This document shows positions 9,440-19,177 of a stretch of 20,597 nucleotides of DNA, piece by piece. How positions within the stretch are numbered: the stretch's first letter is position 1; each line of letters begins with the position of its first letter. The DNA is taken from NCBI GenBank assembly GCA_010094045.1, contig ML986720.1:55330-75926 (forward strand), written 5' to 3'. Position numbers and translations under genes: made by a program. Origin of the DNA: Lojkania enalia. Lineage: Eukaryota; Ascomycota; Dothideomycetes; Pleosporales. A model generated the notes under the pieces. It saw only the letters and a program-made list of their open reading frames with translations, ran no database searches and was not told the DNA's origin.

Positions 9440-10340
9440 TTTTTACTATATATTAGGTCTATAGTTATAGAGCTAATATTTTTATATAAGATATTCTTTT
9501 TTTTATAGAAAGATTTTAGAAGGATTATACTAGAAAGAGTCCGTATTTTAATTATATAGATATTTTACTATAAGTAGTAGTAGTAGGTATAGATTATTTA
9601 GTATAATATATTTATATTAAGTATACTATTTTTAATATTAGTAATAGAAGAACTTTTAAGGAGCTTTTTAGCAAGTATTTATTAGGATTTAGGAGGTAGT
9701 TTAGTTGTTTTAAGAGTAGAATAACAGATTTAAATTATTATTAAGTATTACTATATTTAGATAAATATTATAGAATAGAAGATATAGAGAAATTATTAAA
9801 GTTAGAAAGTAAGGAGGATAATTTATATATAATTCTTTTATTAGAGTTTTATAAAAGGTAGGCTTTAAGTCTTAGAGGGTAGCTTATAGGTAAGTTTATA
9901 TTAGTTAATAGAGGTATAAGAGATAAATTTAGTAAGCCGTTTAATATAGAGATAGAAAATAGTATAGTAGTAGAGACTAATAGAAATTAAAAGATATAAG
10001 TAGTATAGAGTAGAGTATATTTTATAGTTGCTAAGGAGTAGCTAATATAGAGTACTAGTAGGATATAGGTTTATTTAGTAAAAATAGGTTATAGTTAAAG
10101 TATATAAGATAAGCTAGATATATATTATAATTAGATTTTTTTATATAAAGATAAAGTATATTTTTTTATTTTTTATAGTAGTTTAGGTTTAGATAATATA
10201 AGAAAGTTTTTTAAGAGTTAGAAGAAGGCTGTTAAAGAAGAAATAGTAAAATAATATAGTTAAATTTAGTATATTCTAAAGTATATATTTATTAAAAGTA
10301 TTAGTAGTAAATATTTTTTTAGGGTAAAATCCCTAAAATT
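9440..10340 (+). pseudogene. unknown ORF fossil, type B copy 1
   Basis: A plus-strand frame of about 300 codons contains only TAG/TAA stops and no visible indel. Readable parts are KSPYFNYIDILL, RRTFKELFSKYLLGFRR, EKLLKLESKEDNLYIILLLEFYKR, LIGKFILVNRGIRDKFSKPF, NIEIENSIVVETNRN, RVYFIVAKE, IFLYKDKVYFFIFYSSLGLDN and KKAVKEEIVK. The block around GKFILVNRGIRDKFSKPF looks like a conserved core, and it is kept in the copy 3.07 kb downstream. I do not recognise a family and would not assign a function. The frame runs into the tail repeat at its end. Confidence 0.6.
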
Positions 10341-10959
10341 CTTAGAAGGCTATTAGAGAAGAAAAGAAATTCTTGGGAGACTATATAGAAGACTATTAAT
10401 AAGAAAGCTTTAGGAGAGTATATAAGAGAAAAAAAGGCTTAGAAGACTATAATAACTTCTCTAAGATTTTAGAGAAGCTGTAATATTATTAATAAAGAAA
10501 GCCTTAAGAGACTATATTATAAGAGACTTATATTAGGTAAATAGGATTACGAATAATCTAGTCTTAGTATACTCTTTATAATTTCTTTAATATATAATAT
10601 AGAGTATATAGATTAATTTACTATATATTATATATACCTAGTAGAGCGAAGAGTACGTTTACTTTATAAGCCGGAATAACTAGAAGGAGTAGAAAGTTAT
10701 ATAAGTAGAGTAGACTTATATCGAAGAGAAATAAGGGAACTAGGTAGATATTAGAAGGCCCTAAAATAGGGTTATATAACTAAAAGGGAGTATAGTAGAT
10801 ACTATAGACTAAATAGTATAGCCTATATATCCTAAATAAGTTAGTATCTTAAAAAGGCTTTATTTTTAGTATTTTTACTTTATATAACCTTTACAGTCTC
10901 TCTACAATTTTCCTAATAGTACTAGTAGAGAAAGATCTCTTCTAGTTTCTTTAATACTT

Positions 10960-11760
10960 TATAATAATATTAATAGAGGGGCTTCTCTTCCTATTTAGAG
11001 AGTTATATATAGTAGAGTAGCTAGGTATTTTAGAAGAGGTTAAAACTTTTAGTAACTTAATAGTATTATAATATATATTACAGGTTTAAAAAGACTTAAT
11101 AAATATAAGTTTTCCTTAGTAGTTAAATAAGTAGCTAGTTAGTATTCCCTTAGCTTTCTTTAAAAGTAATATTATAGAGCTATCTTTTATAGAGGATTAT
11201 ATATAAGATATATATAGAATAATATAGATATATATATTTTATTATATTAACTCTAGAAGTAGAATTAGTAGAAAATAATATATTAGTTACGTACGAGACG
11301 AATACAGAAAATATATCTTAGTATCTTATATAGGAGAGTAGGACCCCCCCTAAAAAGTATAAATAGAAGAACTATTTACGGTATAATTCTAATAATAGCT
11401 TTAAAGTTCCTCTACTTTATGTATATCTAATTATAAAGATACTACGTTATTTATAGTATTATAAGAGAGAGAATAATTCTATATTTATTATACAGCTAAG
11501 TATAAATATATAGAGATAGTAGATAGATATATTATTACTATAGATATACTTTTTATAGTAGAAGTAATTATATAAGTATATATATTTATATTTAGAAATA
11601 ATTAAAGTTATAAAAAAAGTATATAAGAATAATAAATAGATATTAGTAGATAATAGGTTTAGTAGAGTATATCTATATAGTAAAAGGTACTAGTAAATAG
11701 AAGTTATAGATACGATTAAATAGACTATAGACTAGAATAGGTAGGTGTAGTTAGTTAGGT
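10960..11760 (+). pseudogene. unknown ORF fossil, type A copy 2
   Basis: It is homologous to A1. The same frame gives KDLINISFP, stops, then LVSIPLAFFK, followed by LSFIEDYI at 11180-11203, 617 bp into the unit exactly as in A1. Further on, YTAKYKYIEIVDRY aligns with YIAKYILVEIVDIR of A1. Borders are approximate because the ends are heavily decayed. Function unknown. Confidence 0.5.
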
Positions 11761-11802
11761 AGTAGGTATAGAGTATAGATTAGAAAACTATATAAGGGAA
11801 GA

Positions 11803-11885
11803 AAAATTCTTAGAAGACTGTATTAATAAAATTCCTAAAATTCTTAGAAGACTGTATTAATAAAGTTCCTAAAATTCTCGAAAGG
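11803..11885 (+). repeat. 34-bp tandem repeat in unit tail
   Basis: Copies start at 11803, 11837 and 11871. Each begins AAAATTCT(T/C)(A/G)(G/A)AAG and runs through ACTGTATTAATAAA; the third copy is diverged after its first half. They are local expansions of the tail motif found in all units. Confidence 0.8.
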
Positions 11886-12218
11886 CTATTAGAGAAGAAA
11901 AGAAATTCTTAGGAGATTATATAGAAGGTTATTAATAAGAAAGGTCTTAGAAGACTATATAATTCTCTTAAAGAGTTCTTAGAAGAATATATAAAAGGTT
12001 AAATAAATAAGAGAAGTAAATAGTAATATAGAGAGAGTAGAAGTTATAGGAGGGTAGCTATATAGAAGATAGTAGGTTAGATAAACAGGATTATAAGTAA
12101 TCTAGACTTAATATACTATTATAATTCTTTTAGTATATAATATAGAATATATATAGTAGAGCGTATAATATATATTACTTAATAAAGCGTTAAAGGAATA
12201 GATATTCTAAAAAGAGCC

Positions 12219-12292
12219 TATATAAGTATAAAAGGACTAGAAGAAGTAGAAATACTATATAAGTATAGAACGACTAGAAGAAGTATAGATAC
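12219..12292 (+). repeat. 37-bp direct tandem duplication in second type B leader
   Basis: Copies lie at 12219-12255 and 12256-12292. They read alike except at a few positions (for example AAAAGGAC against AGAACGAC), and match the pair at 9153-9226. Confidence 0.82.
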
Positions 12293-12504
12293 TTTTTATA
12301 GCTAAATAACTAAATAGAAGTAGAAAACTTTAGTCTTTAGTTTAATTAGATAATTATAGGGAGATCCTAAAGTTAGAAATATTTAACTAGGTAGAAAGTT
12401 ATATAAAGAGTATATAGCGAAATACTATAGGCTAGATAGTATAGCCCTTTTACTCTAGAGAAGTTAGTATCTTTAAAAGATTATTATACGGTAGTATAAT
12501 ATAG

Positions 12505-13405
12505 GTTTTTACTATATATTAGGCCTGCAGTTATAAAGCTAATATTTTTATATAAAGTATTCTTTTTTTTATAGAAGAATTTTAGAAGGATTATACTAGA
12601 AGAAGTTTATATTTTAGTTATATAGATATTTTACTATAAGTAGTAGTAGTAGATATAGATTATTTAGTATAATATATTTATATTAAGTATACTATTTTTA
12701 ATATTAGTAATAGAAGAACTTTTAAGAAGCTTTTTAGAAAGTATTTATTAGAATTTAAAAGGTAGTTTAGTTATTTTAAGAGTAGAATAATAGATTTAAG
12801 TTATTATCAAGTATTATTATATTTAGATAAATATTATAAAATAGAAAATATAGAGAAGTTATTAAAGTTAAAAAGTAAAGAGGATAATTTAGATATAATT
12901 CTTTTATTAGAACCTTATAAAAGATAGGCTTTAAGTCTTAGAGGGTAGCTTATAGGTAAGCTTATATTAGTTAATAGAAGTGTAAGGGACAAATTTAGTA
13001 AGCTATTTAATATAGAGATAGAAAATAGTATAGTAGTAGAGACTAATAGAAATTAAGAAATATAAGTAGTATAAAGTAGAGTATATTTTATAGTTACTAG
13101 GGAGTAGTTAATATAGAGTACTAGTATAATATAGGTTTATTTAGTAAAGATAGGTTATAATTAGAGTATATAGGATAAGTTAGATATATATTATAATTAG
13201 GTTTTTTTATATAAGAATAGAGTATATTTTTTTATTTTTTATAGTAGTTTAGGTTTAAATAATATAAGGAAGTTTTTTAAGAATTAGGAGAAGGCTATTA
13301 AAAAAGAAATAGTAAAATAATATAGTTAAATTTAGTATATTTTAAAGTATATATTTATTAAGAGTATTAGTAGTAAATATTTTTTTAGGGTAAAATCTCT
13401 AAAAT
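12505..13405 (+). pseudogene. unknown ORF fossil, type B copy 2
   Basis: This is the same frame and nearly the same wording as the copy at 9440-10340, including RRTFKKLF, EKLLKLKSKEDNLDIILLLEPYKR, GKLILVNRSVRDKFSKLF, NIEIENSIVVETNRN and LYKNRVYFFIFYSSLGLNN. The differences from copy 1 are mostly A/G and C/T. Where one copy keeps a C or G the other often shows T or A, so the pair can be used to infer less mutated states. Function unknown. Confidence 0.6.
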
Positions 13406-13628
13406 TCTTAGAAGGCTATTAGAGAAGAAAAGAAATTCTTAGGAGACTATATAGAAGACTATTAATAAGAAAGCTTTAGAAGAGTATATAAGAGAAAAAA
13501 AGGCTTAAGAGACTATAATAACTTCTCTAAGATTTTAAGGAAGCTATAATATTATCGATAAGAAAAGCTTTAGGAGGCTATATTATAAGAAACTTATATT
13601 AGGTAATCAGGATTGCGAATAATCCAGT

Positions 13629-15145
13629 CTTAGTATACTTCTTATAATTCCTTTAGTATATAAATATAGAAGATATATAGTAATAAGTATAACTTACTAT
13701 ATAAGTAGTAGAGGAATAGATATTCCGCAGAGTACTGTATAAGCAATAGTAAGTAATAAGTAGAGAGAAGGAGTAAGTATAGTAGATACTAGAGGGCTCT
13801 AGGGTTAGAGTTATCTAAGCGGGTAGTAAGTCCTAGAAGAAATAGGTTAGATAGTATAGTCTATTAAGTTTTAGCAGATATTAATATAGAGGGGATAGCT
13901 TTTCTATTATTTTTCTTAGTTTTCTTACTAGTTATAACCTTTAGCGTCTTAATATAATTTTCCCAACTATACTAGTAGAAAAATATCTCTTATCTTTTCT
14001 TTTAGTATCGTATAATAAAATTAATAGAGGAGAAGAGCTTCTCCTTTAGTAAGCTGCTGGTAGAGTTATAACTAATAGTAGAAGAGAATTTTTTACAAAT
14101 AGCTACTTTAATTAACTTAGTAAGTTTAAATTATATAGATAATATATAAAGTATATAGGTTTAAGAGAACTTTATAAGTTAGCTATAAATATAACTAGTT
14201 AATATACTACTTACTATATTTAAGGGTATAAATAATAAGTTATCTTTTCTAGAGGATTATATAAAACGTAAGAATACTAGTATAATATTTTCTATATAAT
14301 TATAGAGGGTTAATAAAAGTTAGAACTAGTAGATAATAGTATATTAGTTATATATTTGGTATTTCTAGAGGAAGTATACTAGTAGTTAATATATAAGAGT
14401 AGGCGTATTCTTTAGAAATATAGAGATACTAGTTATTTTATATATAGCTAGGATAATAATATTAATATTCTCCCACCTCGGTTATATCTAGTAGTAAAAG
14501 TTATAGGCTAGTAGAAGAATAGTATAGTAGAAAGGGGTGTAGTTAGAATTAGTATATTATTAGTAGAGCGGCTATAGGTAGTATATAATAAAATACTATA
14601 GATACTATAGAGGGCTAATATTAAAAAATCTATACGGAAGTTAGAATTAATATTAGAGTAAGAAGATTTTAGGTTAGATATAAATAGTTATATTTATAGT
14701 TCTAGTATATAACTATATATTATATATACGCTTATAGTAGATATAAAATAGTAGAATAAGTAGGAGTTTATAGAGTTTTTTAAGGGAGTATATCTGTATA
14801 GTAAGGATAACTAGTAGATAAGAGTTACTAATATAGTAGAAGATATTAGTAATTTATATATATATAGGCAGCTATAGTTAAATTACTATAGAGAGTTAAT
14901 AGAGTAAGATATTATTATTATAGTAGTATTTTTATAGAGGTATATAGTATTCTATTATATATAGATTAATAGTAAAGAGTAGTATTATAATAATAATTAT
15001 ATAAGAATTCTCGGAAGATTATATAAGAGAAAAAAAAGGTTTAGAAGACTATATTATATAGTTATTAATAAGAAAAGTCTTAGAAGACTAGATAGAACTT
15101 ATATTAGATAAATAGTAGTATAGTATACTACTCGACATTTCTAAT
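13629..15145 (+). repeat. array unit 6, type A (1517 bp)
   Basis: The boundary module at 13629 is slightly diverged (cttagtatacttcttataattcc). The quasi-palindrome is at 13844-13862 (215 bp in). The A-specific block lies at about 13926-13970. Tail repeats run from about 15000 to 15090. Confidence 0.8.
14040..14900 (+). pseudogene. unknown ORF fossil, type A copy 3
   Basis: It aligns with the other A fossils: SKLLVEL, a stop, LIVEENFLQIATLINLV, then ENFIS and LVNILLTIFKGINNKLSFLEDYI. A YIFGISRGSILVVN-like block follows (A1: YILYISRGSIVVFY). The N-terminal part carries an insertion of several codons relative to the unit at 15146. Later parts are only patchily readable. Function unknown. Confidence 0.5.
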
Positions 15146-15559
15146 ATAAGTATACTACTTATAATTCCTTTAGTATATAATCTAAAGTATATAGAGTATT
15201 TCGCTATATATTATATATATCTAGTAGAGTAAAAAGCGTATTTACTAATTATATATAGAGGAATAGATATTTTAGAAGTATTTAGTAAGTAATAGTAAGT
15301 AATAGGTAGAGAGAAGAAGTAAGTATAGTAGATACTAGGGGGCTCTAGAATAGGGATTATTTGAGTAGGTAATAAGTAGCAGATACTATAAGCCGGATAG
15401 TATAGCCTATATATCCTAGATAGGATAGTACTTTAAAAAGGCTTTATTCCTTATATATTTTATTACTCTATATAACCTTTATAGTCTTTCTATAATTTTC
15501 CCTACTATTCTATAGGAAATATTTCTTATCTTTTCTCTTAATAGTTTAACTGTACTATA

Positions 15560-16330
15560 ATAGAGGAGGAAAAAACCCCTTTTAATAAGCTACTAGTAGA
15601 GCTATAGTTAGATATTTTAAAGAGGGTATTAAATTTTATAGAGTTAGTAGTCTTATAAAGTATATTATAAGTTTAGAAGGACTTAGTAGATAAAAATTTC
15701 TTAGTATAGTTGCAGGTGTAACTAGTTAATATTCTACTTACTACTTTTAATAAGATAGATAATAAGTTATAGTTTATATAGGATTATATATCTAGTAAGT
15801 ATTAGAGAGGTTATAAGATATTTATAGTATTAATTTTAACTCTAAATAGAGCTAGTAAATAATAGTATATTAGTTACGTATAGTATTTTTTTAGAAGGTG
15901 TATACTAGTATCTTACTTAGGAGAGTAGAATACTTCCTAAAAAATATAATATAGAAGGCTGTTAGGCGTATATATATAATAAGGATAATAGTATTTAAGT
16001 TCTCCTATATTTATCTAGAATATATCTAGTAGTAAAGATATAAAACTATTTATAGGGTAGTAAGATATAATACAACTCTATATATTTTACATAGTTAAGT
16101 ATAGAGTAGTAGAATTAGCTAGTATAAATAGTTTATAGAAAGGGAGTATATTATAGTATTAAGGTAAAGGAAGTTATAGTAGATATATCTAGTAAAGATA
16201 ATAGATAGGTATAGAGTAATAGATTTAGTAGAGTATATCTAGATAACTAGTAGACGAGAGTTACAGATATAGTAGAAAAGATTAAGAATAAGAAGGGCTA
16301 GGTATAGCTGTAGTTAAGTTATAGTAGAAA
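15560..16330 (+). pseudogene. unknown ORF fossil, type A copy 4
   Basis: The frame reads LLVEL, stop, LDILKRVLNFIELVVL, then KDLVDKNFLV, LVNILLTTFNKIDNKL and (stop)DYISSKY. It lines up position for position with A1 (KDLVDTNFLV, LVNIPLALFNRIENKL). This is the clearest pairwise support that the A ORF was a protein, since the residues agree while the stops differ. The C-terminal half is decayed and its frame uncertain. Confidence 0.55.
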
Positions 16331-16450
16331 GTTAGTAGAGTAGAAGATTAGCTAATTAATTAATAGATATTAATAGATAGATTAATTAACTAAGTTTATA
16401 TATATTTATATATATATAAAATGTTATAAAAGTAATAGTATAATAAGAAA

Positions 16451-16566
16451 AGCCTTAAGAGACTATAGTAGAGTATTATTAATAAGAGAAGTCTTAAGAG
16501 ACTATAGTAGAGTATTATTAATAAGGAAAGCTTTAGGAGACTATATTACTATTAATAAGAGAATAG
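16451..16566 (+). repeat. 39-bp tandem repeat (about three copies) in unit tail
   Basis: Copies start at 16451, 16490 and 16529, each beginning AG(C/T)(C/T)TTA(A/G)GAGACTATA and ending near TATTAATAAG. The exact 39-bp period suggests slippage or unequal crossing-over within the tail before or during RIP. Confidence 0.85.
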
Positions 16567-16665
16567 TTCTTAGAAGATTATATAGAACGCTAAATAAGTA
16601 AAAGAAGTAAATAGTAGAGTAGAGAGACTAGCTATAAGAGAGTAGCTAAGGAAGAATAATCTAGT

Positions 16666-18221
16666 CTTAGTATACTATTATAATTCCTTTAGTATACGAA
16701 TATAGAGTATATAAATTAATTTACTATATACCTATATATATCTAGTAGAATATTAGACGTATTTACTTTATAAGTCTAGAGGGCTAGGATAGACCCGGAA
16801 TAGGCTATATAAGTAAGAACGAGTAATAGCTAAAGGAAAAAGAGTAAGTAGGGCGGATATTTAGGAGAAAATAGAGGTCTAATATATCTAAGTAGGTAAC
16901 AAGTTCCTAAAAGGATAGACTATATAGTATAGCCTATTTAGTCTTTAGAAGGATTAGTATTATTTTAGAAAGTATAGTATCTAAGAAGTATATACTTTAT
17001 ACTATAGTTTTTTTTATTTTATATAACCTTTAAAGTCCCTATATAATTTTCCTATTATACTAGAAAATATCTCTCCCTTTTTTTTAATACTTTAATTCTA
17101 CTATAATAAATAGAATTTATATAAAAGTTATAGTTAAGTTTATTTATATTAATTTACTATTAAATAAATAGTAGTAGAATATCTTAGAAAGGATATAGAT
17201 ATTTTCTAAAGTAGTAGCCTTATATAATATATTATATATCTAGAAGAAATATATAGATAGAAATTTCTTAGTTTAGCTAGCTATAAAAACTTATATATAG
17301 GGGCAGACGTTTAATCCCTTTAATAGGACGGGTAATAAACTATCTTTTATAGAGGATTACGTAAATAGTAGATATTAGATAATAGAATATATTTTATCTA
17401 GTTAACTCTAACTCTATATAGAGCTACTAGAGAACATTATTTTAGTTATATATAGTATATCTCTAGAGGGTATATGTTAGTAGTTAATATATAAAAGTAG
17501 GATGTTTACTACTAGATATAAGGCGTCTAGTTATAGAATATATAGAGGTATAAAGGTTAGATTTTACCTATTAGTATATCTAGTTATAAAGGTATAAGGT
17601 TATATATAGTATAAAAATATATAATATAATACTATATTTATTATATAGTTAAGTATAGAAAAGTAGAAATAGTAGATATAAAAGTTAATACTATAAGTTA
17701 GTTAGCGGATATAGAAAGTATATAATAATAATAGATATTATAGTATAGAGTTTAGTAAGGTAATAGTAGATATATTTAGTAAGGATAATAGATAGGTAAG
17801 GAGTTATTATATAAGTAAGGTTATATATATAGTAGTACTATTTAATAGAGATTATTTATAGATAAGAGTTACGGATATAATAGAAGAGATTTAAGACTAG
17901 AATAGATATAAGCAGTTATAGATAGGTTATTAGGAAATTTTAGTAGGATAATATATTATTATATATATATTATTAATTTTCCTAAAAGTTTATTAGAAAA
18001 CTATATAACTATTAATTTCCTTAAAATTCTTAGAAAACTATATAATACCCTTAAAAAGGCTTGGGAGATTATATTAATAAGAGAAGAAAAGTTCTTAGAA
18101 GACTATAGTAGGGAAGAAGAATTCTCGGGAGAATATATAGAAGGCTAAATAAGTAAGGGGAACGAGCGGTAGAGGGAGCTATATTAGCTATAAGAGGGTA
18201 GCTAAGAGAGAGTAATCTAGT
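16666..18221 (+). repeat. array unit 8, type A (1556 bp)
   Basis: The boundary module is at 16666. The quasi-palindrome is at 16917-16935 (251 bp in). The A-specific block is at about 17021-17062. Tail repeats of ATTCTTAGAAAACTAT and ATTCTCGGGAGAATAT type lie around 17980-18140. Confidence 0.8.
17110..17960 (+). pseudogene. unknown ORF fossil, type A copy 5
   Basis: Readable parts are KKYIDRNFLV, then FNPFNRTGNKLSFIEDYVN (17340-17360), and later YYIYYIVKYRKVEIVDIKVNTI, which matches A1's YIYYIAKYILVEIVDIRVNTV. The segment between FLV and FNRT differs from the other copies, so some coding divergence predates RIP. Function unknown. Confidence 0.5.
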
Positions 18222-18466
18222 CTTAGTATACTATTATAATTCCTTTAGTATACGAATATAGAGTATATAGATTAGTCTATATTCTCTAGTATATTTAGTA
18301 GAGCGTTAGATATACTTCGCCTGATAAACCTAGAAGGCTAGAATAGTTTAGAATAGGCTATATAAATAAGAGTAAGAGAGTACTAGAAGGAAGTAAAAGA
18401 GTATAATAGATATCTAAAAGCTCTAGAATTAAGGTTATTTAACTAGATAAAAAGAGATAGATATAT

Positions 18467-18485
18467 AGGCTAAATAGTATAGCCT
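18467..18485. repeat. leader quasi-palindrome, representative copy
   Basis: AGGCTAAATAGTATAGCCT can form a 6-bp stem (AGGCTA/TAGCCT) around a 7-base loop. Equivalent sites lie at 7712-7730, 9363-9380, 10806-10824, 12429-12446, 13844-13862, 15390-15408 and 16917-16935, with a weaker one at 6264-6283. It could be a protein-binding site, an RNA hairpin or a remnant of an element end. The sequence alone does not decide. Confidence 0.6.
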
Positions 18486-18649
18486 TTTATACTTAGATAG
18501 GATTAGTAGATAGTCTTAGTACTTATATAATCTAAGAGAATAGTATATAGAGTATTTTTACTTTATATAACCTTTAGAGTCTCTTTATAATTTTCCCAAC
18601 TATAATAGAAGGAAAATATCTCTTTCTTTTTTATATTTTATTTCTATAT

Positions 18650-19177
18650 TATTATTAAAAGGGTACTCTTTTCTCTTTTCTAGTTATTATTTAGCCTATA
18701 GATATAAAATAAGATAGATATTATATAATAATATACTTTTAGAAACTTAGTAGAGTTAAGTTATATTAATAATAAGCGGAGAGTATAAGTTTAGGAGAAT
18801 TTTATATAGTAGTTATAGGTACAACTAGTTAGTATTCTACTTACTACTTTTAATAGAACGGATAATAAGCTATCTTTTCTAGAAGATTATATATATAGTA
18901 AGTATAGTTATATAGAATATAGTTTATTTTATTAAATTTAAGTAGAGCTTAAAATAGGTTATATTTCTATTACCTATAAAGTATCGTAATATAGAATAAA
19001 ATAGTAGTTAATATATAAAAGTAGATATCTTCTATAGAAAATATATAAGAATATAGATTATAGTTTTTATATTTATAATAAAAGGGATTAGGTTCTACCT
19101 AGATAGTATATAATAATAAAAGTAGTAGATAGGAGTAGATATTCTTTATAAGTTTATAGAATTTTAGTAGAGTTATT
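18650..19177 (+). pseudogene. unknown ORF fossil, type A copy 6, truncated
   Basis: The frame gives ENFI, stops, then VQLVSILLTTFNRTDNKLSFLEDYIYSKY at 18820-18900. This is the best-kept version of the A block and aligns with the copies at 11180, 14240, 15776 and 17340. The 3' part is lost at the LTR border. Confidence 0.5.

Larger units (their letters stand above)
9016..10562 (+). repeat. array unit 3, type B (1547 bp)
   Basis: The boundary module is at 9016. The long-class leader has its quasi-palindrome at 9363-9380 (347 bp in) and a 37-bp direct tandem duplication at 9153-9226. The unit is very similar to the unit at 12107 over nearly its whole length, much more so than the A units are to one another. 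The tail at 10336-10530 has several ATTCTTAGAAGGCTAT/ATTCTTGGGAGACTAT copies. Confidence 0.82.
10563..12106 (+). repeat. array unit 4, type A (1544 bp)
   Basis: The boundary module is at 10563. The short-class leader has its quasi-palindrome at 10806-10824 (243 bp in). The A-specific block 'ctttatataacctttacagtctctctacaattttcc' lies at about 10879-10915, followed by ORF fossil A2. The tail contains a 34-bp tandem repeat at 11803-11885. Confidence 0.8.
12107..13628 (+). repeat. array unit 5, type B (1522 bp)
   Basis: It is a close copy of the unit at 9016, offset by 3066-3091 bp. The boundary module is at 12107 and the quasi-palindrome at 12429-12446 (322 bp in). The leader lacks about 20 bp that are present at 9070-9090. 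The 37-bp duplication is at 12219-12292. The tail around 13400-13600 matches that of the other B unit almost base for base. Confidence 0.82.
15146..16665 (+). repeat. array unit 7, type A (1520 bp)
   Basis: The boundary module at 15146 is in a diverged form (ataagtatactacttataatt). The quasi-palindrome at 15390-15408 keeps a CCGG-like core (AAGCCGGATAGTATAGCCT). The A-specific block lies at about 15471-15515. The tail contains a 39-bp tandem repeat at 16451-16566. Confidence 0.8.
4934..19177 (+). repeat. 14.2-kb tandem array of ~1.53-kb units with degenerate ORFs
   Basis: The same boundary module occurs nine times in one orientation, with spacings of 1534, 1548, 1547, 1544, 1522, 1517, 1520 and 1556 bp. 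Between modules each unit has a leader with a quasi-palindrome near AGGCTAGATAGTATAGCCT, a plus-strand ORF fossil, and a tail rich in short repeats of the type ATTCTTAGAAGACTAT. ORF content differs between units (types A to D), while leader and tail are shared. Both ends are cut by LTRs in mid-unit: the left partial unit keeps about 1000 bp and lacks its leader, and the right keeps 956 bp and lacks its tail. CA and TG are almost absent, so RIP is more complete here than in the flanks. It could be a tandem gene family or a concatemer of a non-autonomous element whose terminal repeats are the leader/tail. Confidence 0.85.
18222..19177 (+). repeat. array unit 9, type A, 3'-truncated by the LTR
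   Basis: 956 bp remain. The boundary module is at 18222, the quasi-palindrome at 18467-18485 (245 bp in) and the A-specific block at about 18559-18605. It is cut at 19177 by the right LTR, so the tail is missing. Confidence 0.75.

Noticed and set aside
11803..16566. CRISPR-like array from the short tail repeats
   Set aside because: The repeats are adjacent tandem copies with no unique spacers, inside fungal RIPed DNA.
4940..19170. TATA boxes and promoters
   Set aside because: TATATA words are so frequent in RIPed DNA that they carry no information here.
4934..19177. Intact small genes from open stretches in the array
   Set aside because: Open stretches between stops are short, stops are TAG/TAA at every few tens of codons, ATG is almost absent because TG is depleted, and no complete ORF with a credible start is visible.
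4934..19177. rDNA spacer or 5S array
   Set aside because: The 1.5-kb period fits no recognisable rRNA gene, and the units hold protein-like frames rather than RNA gene motifs.
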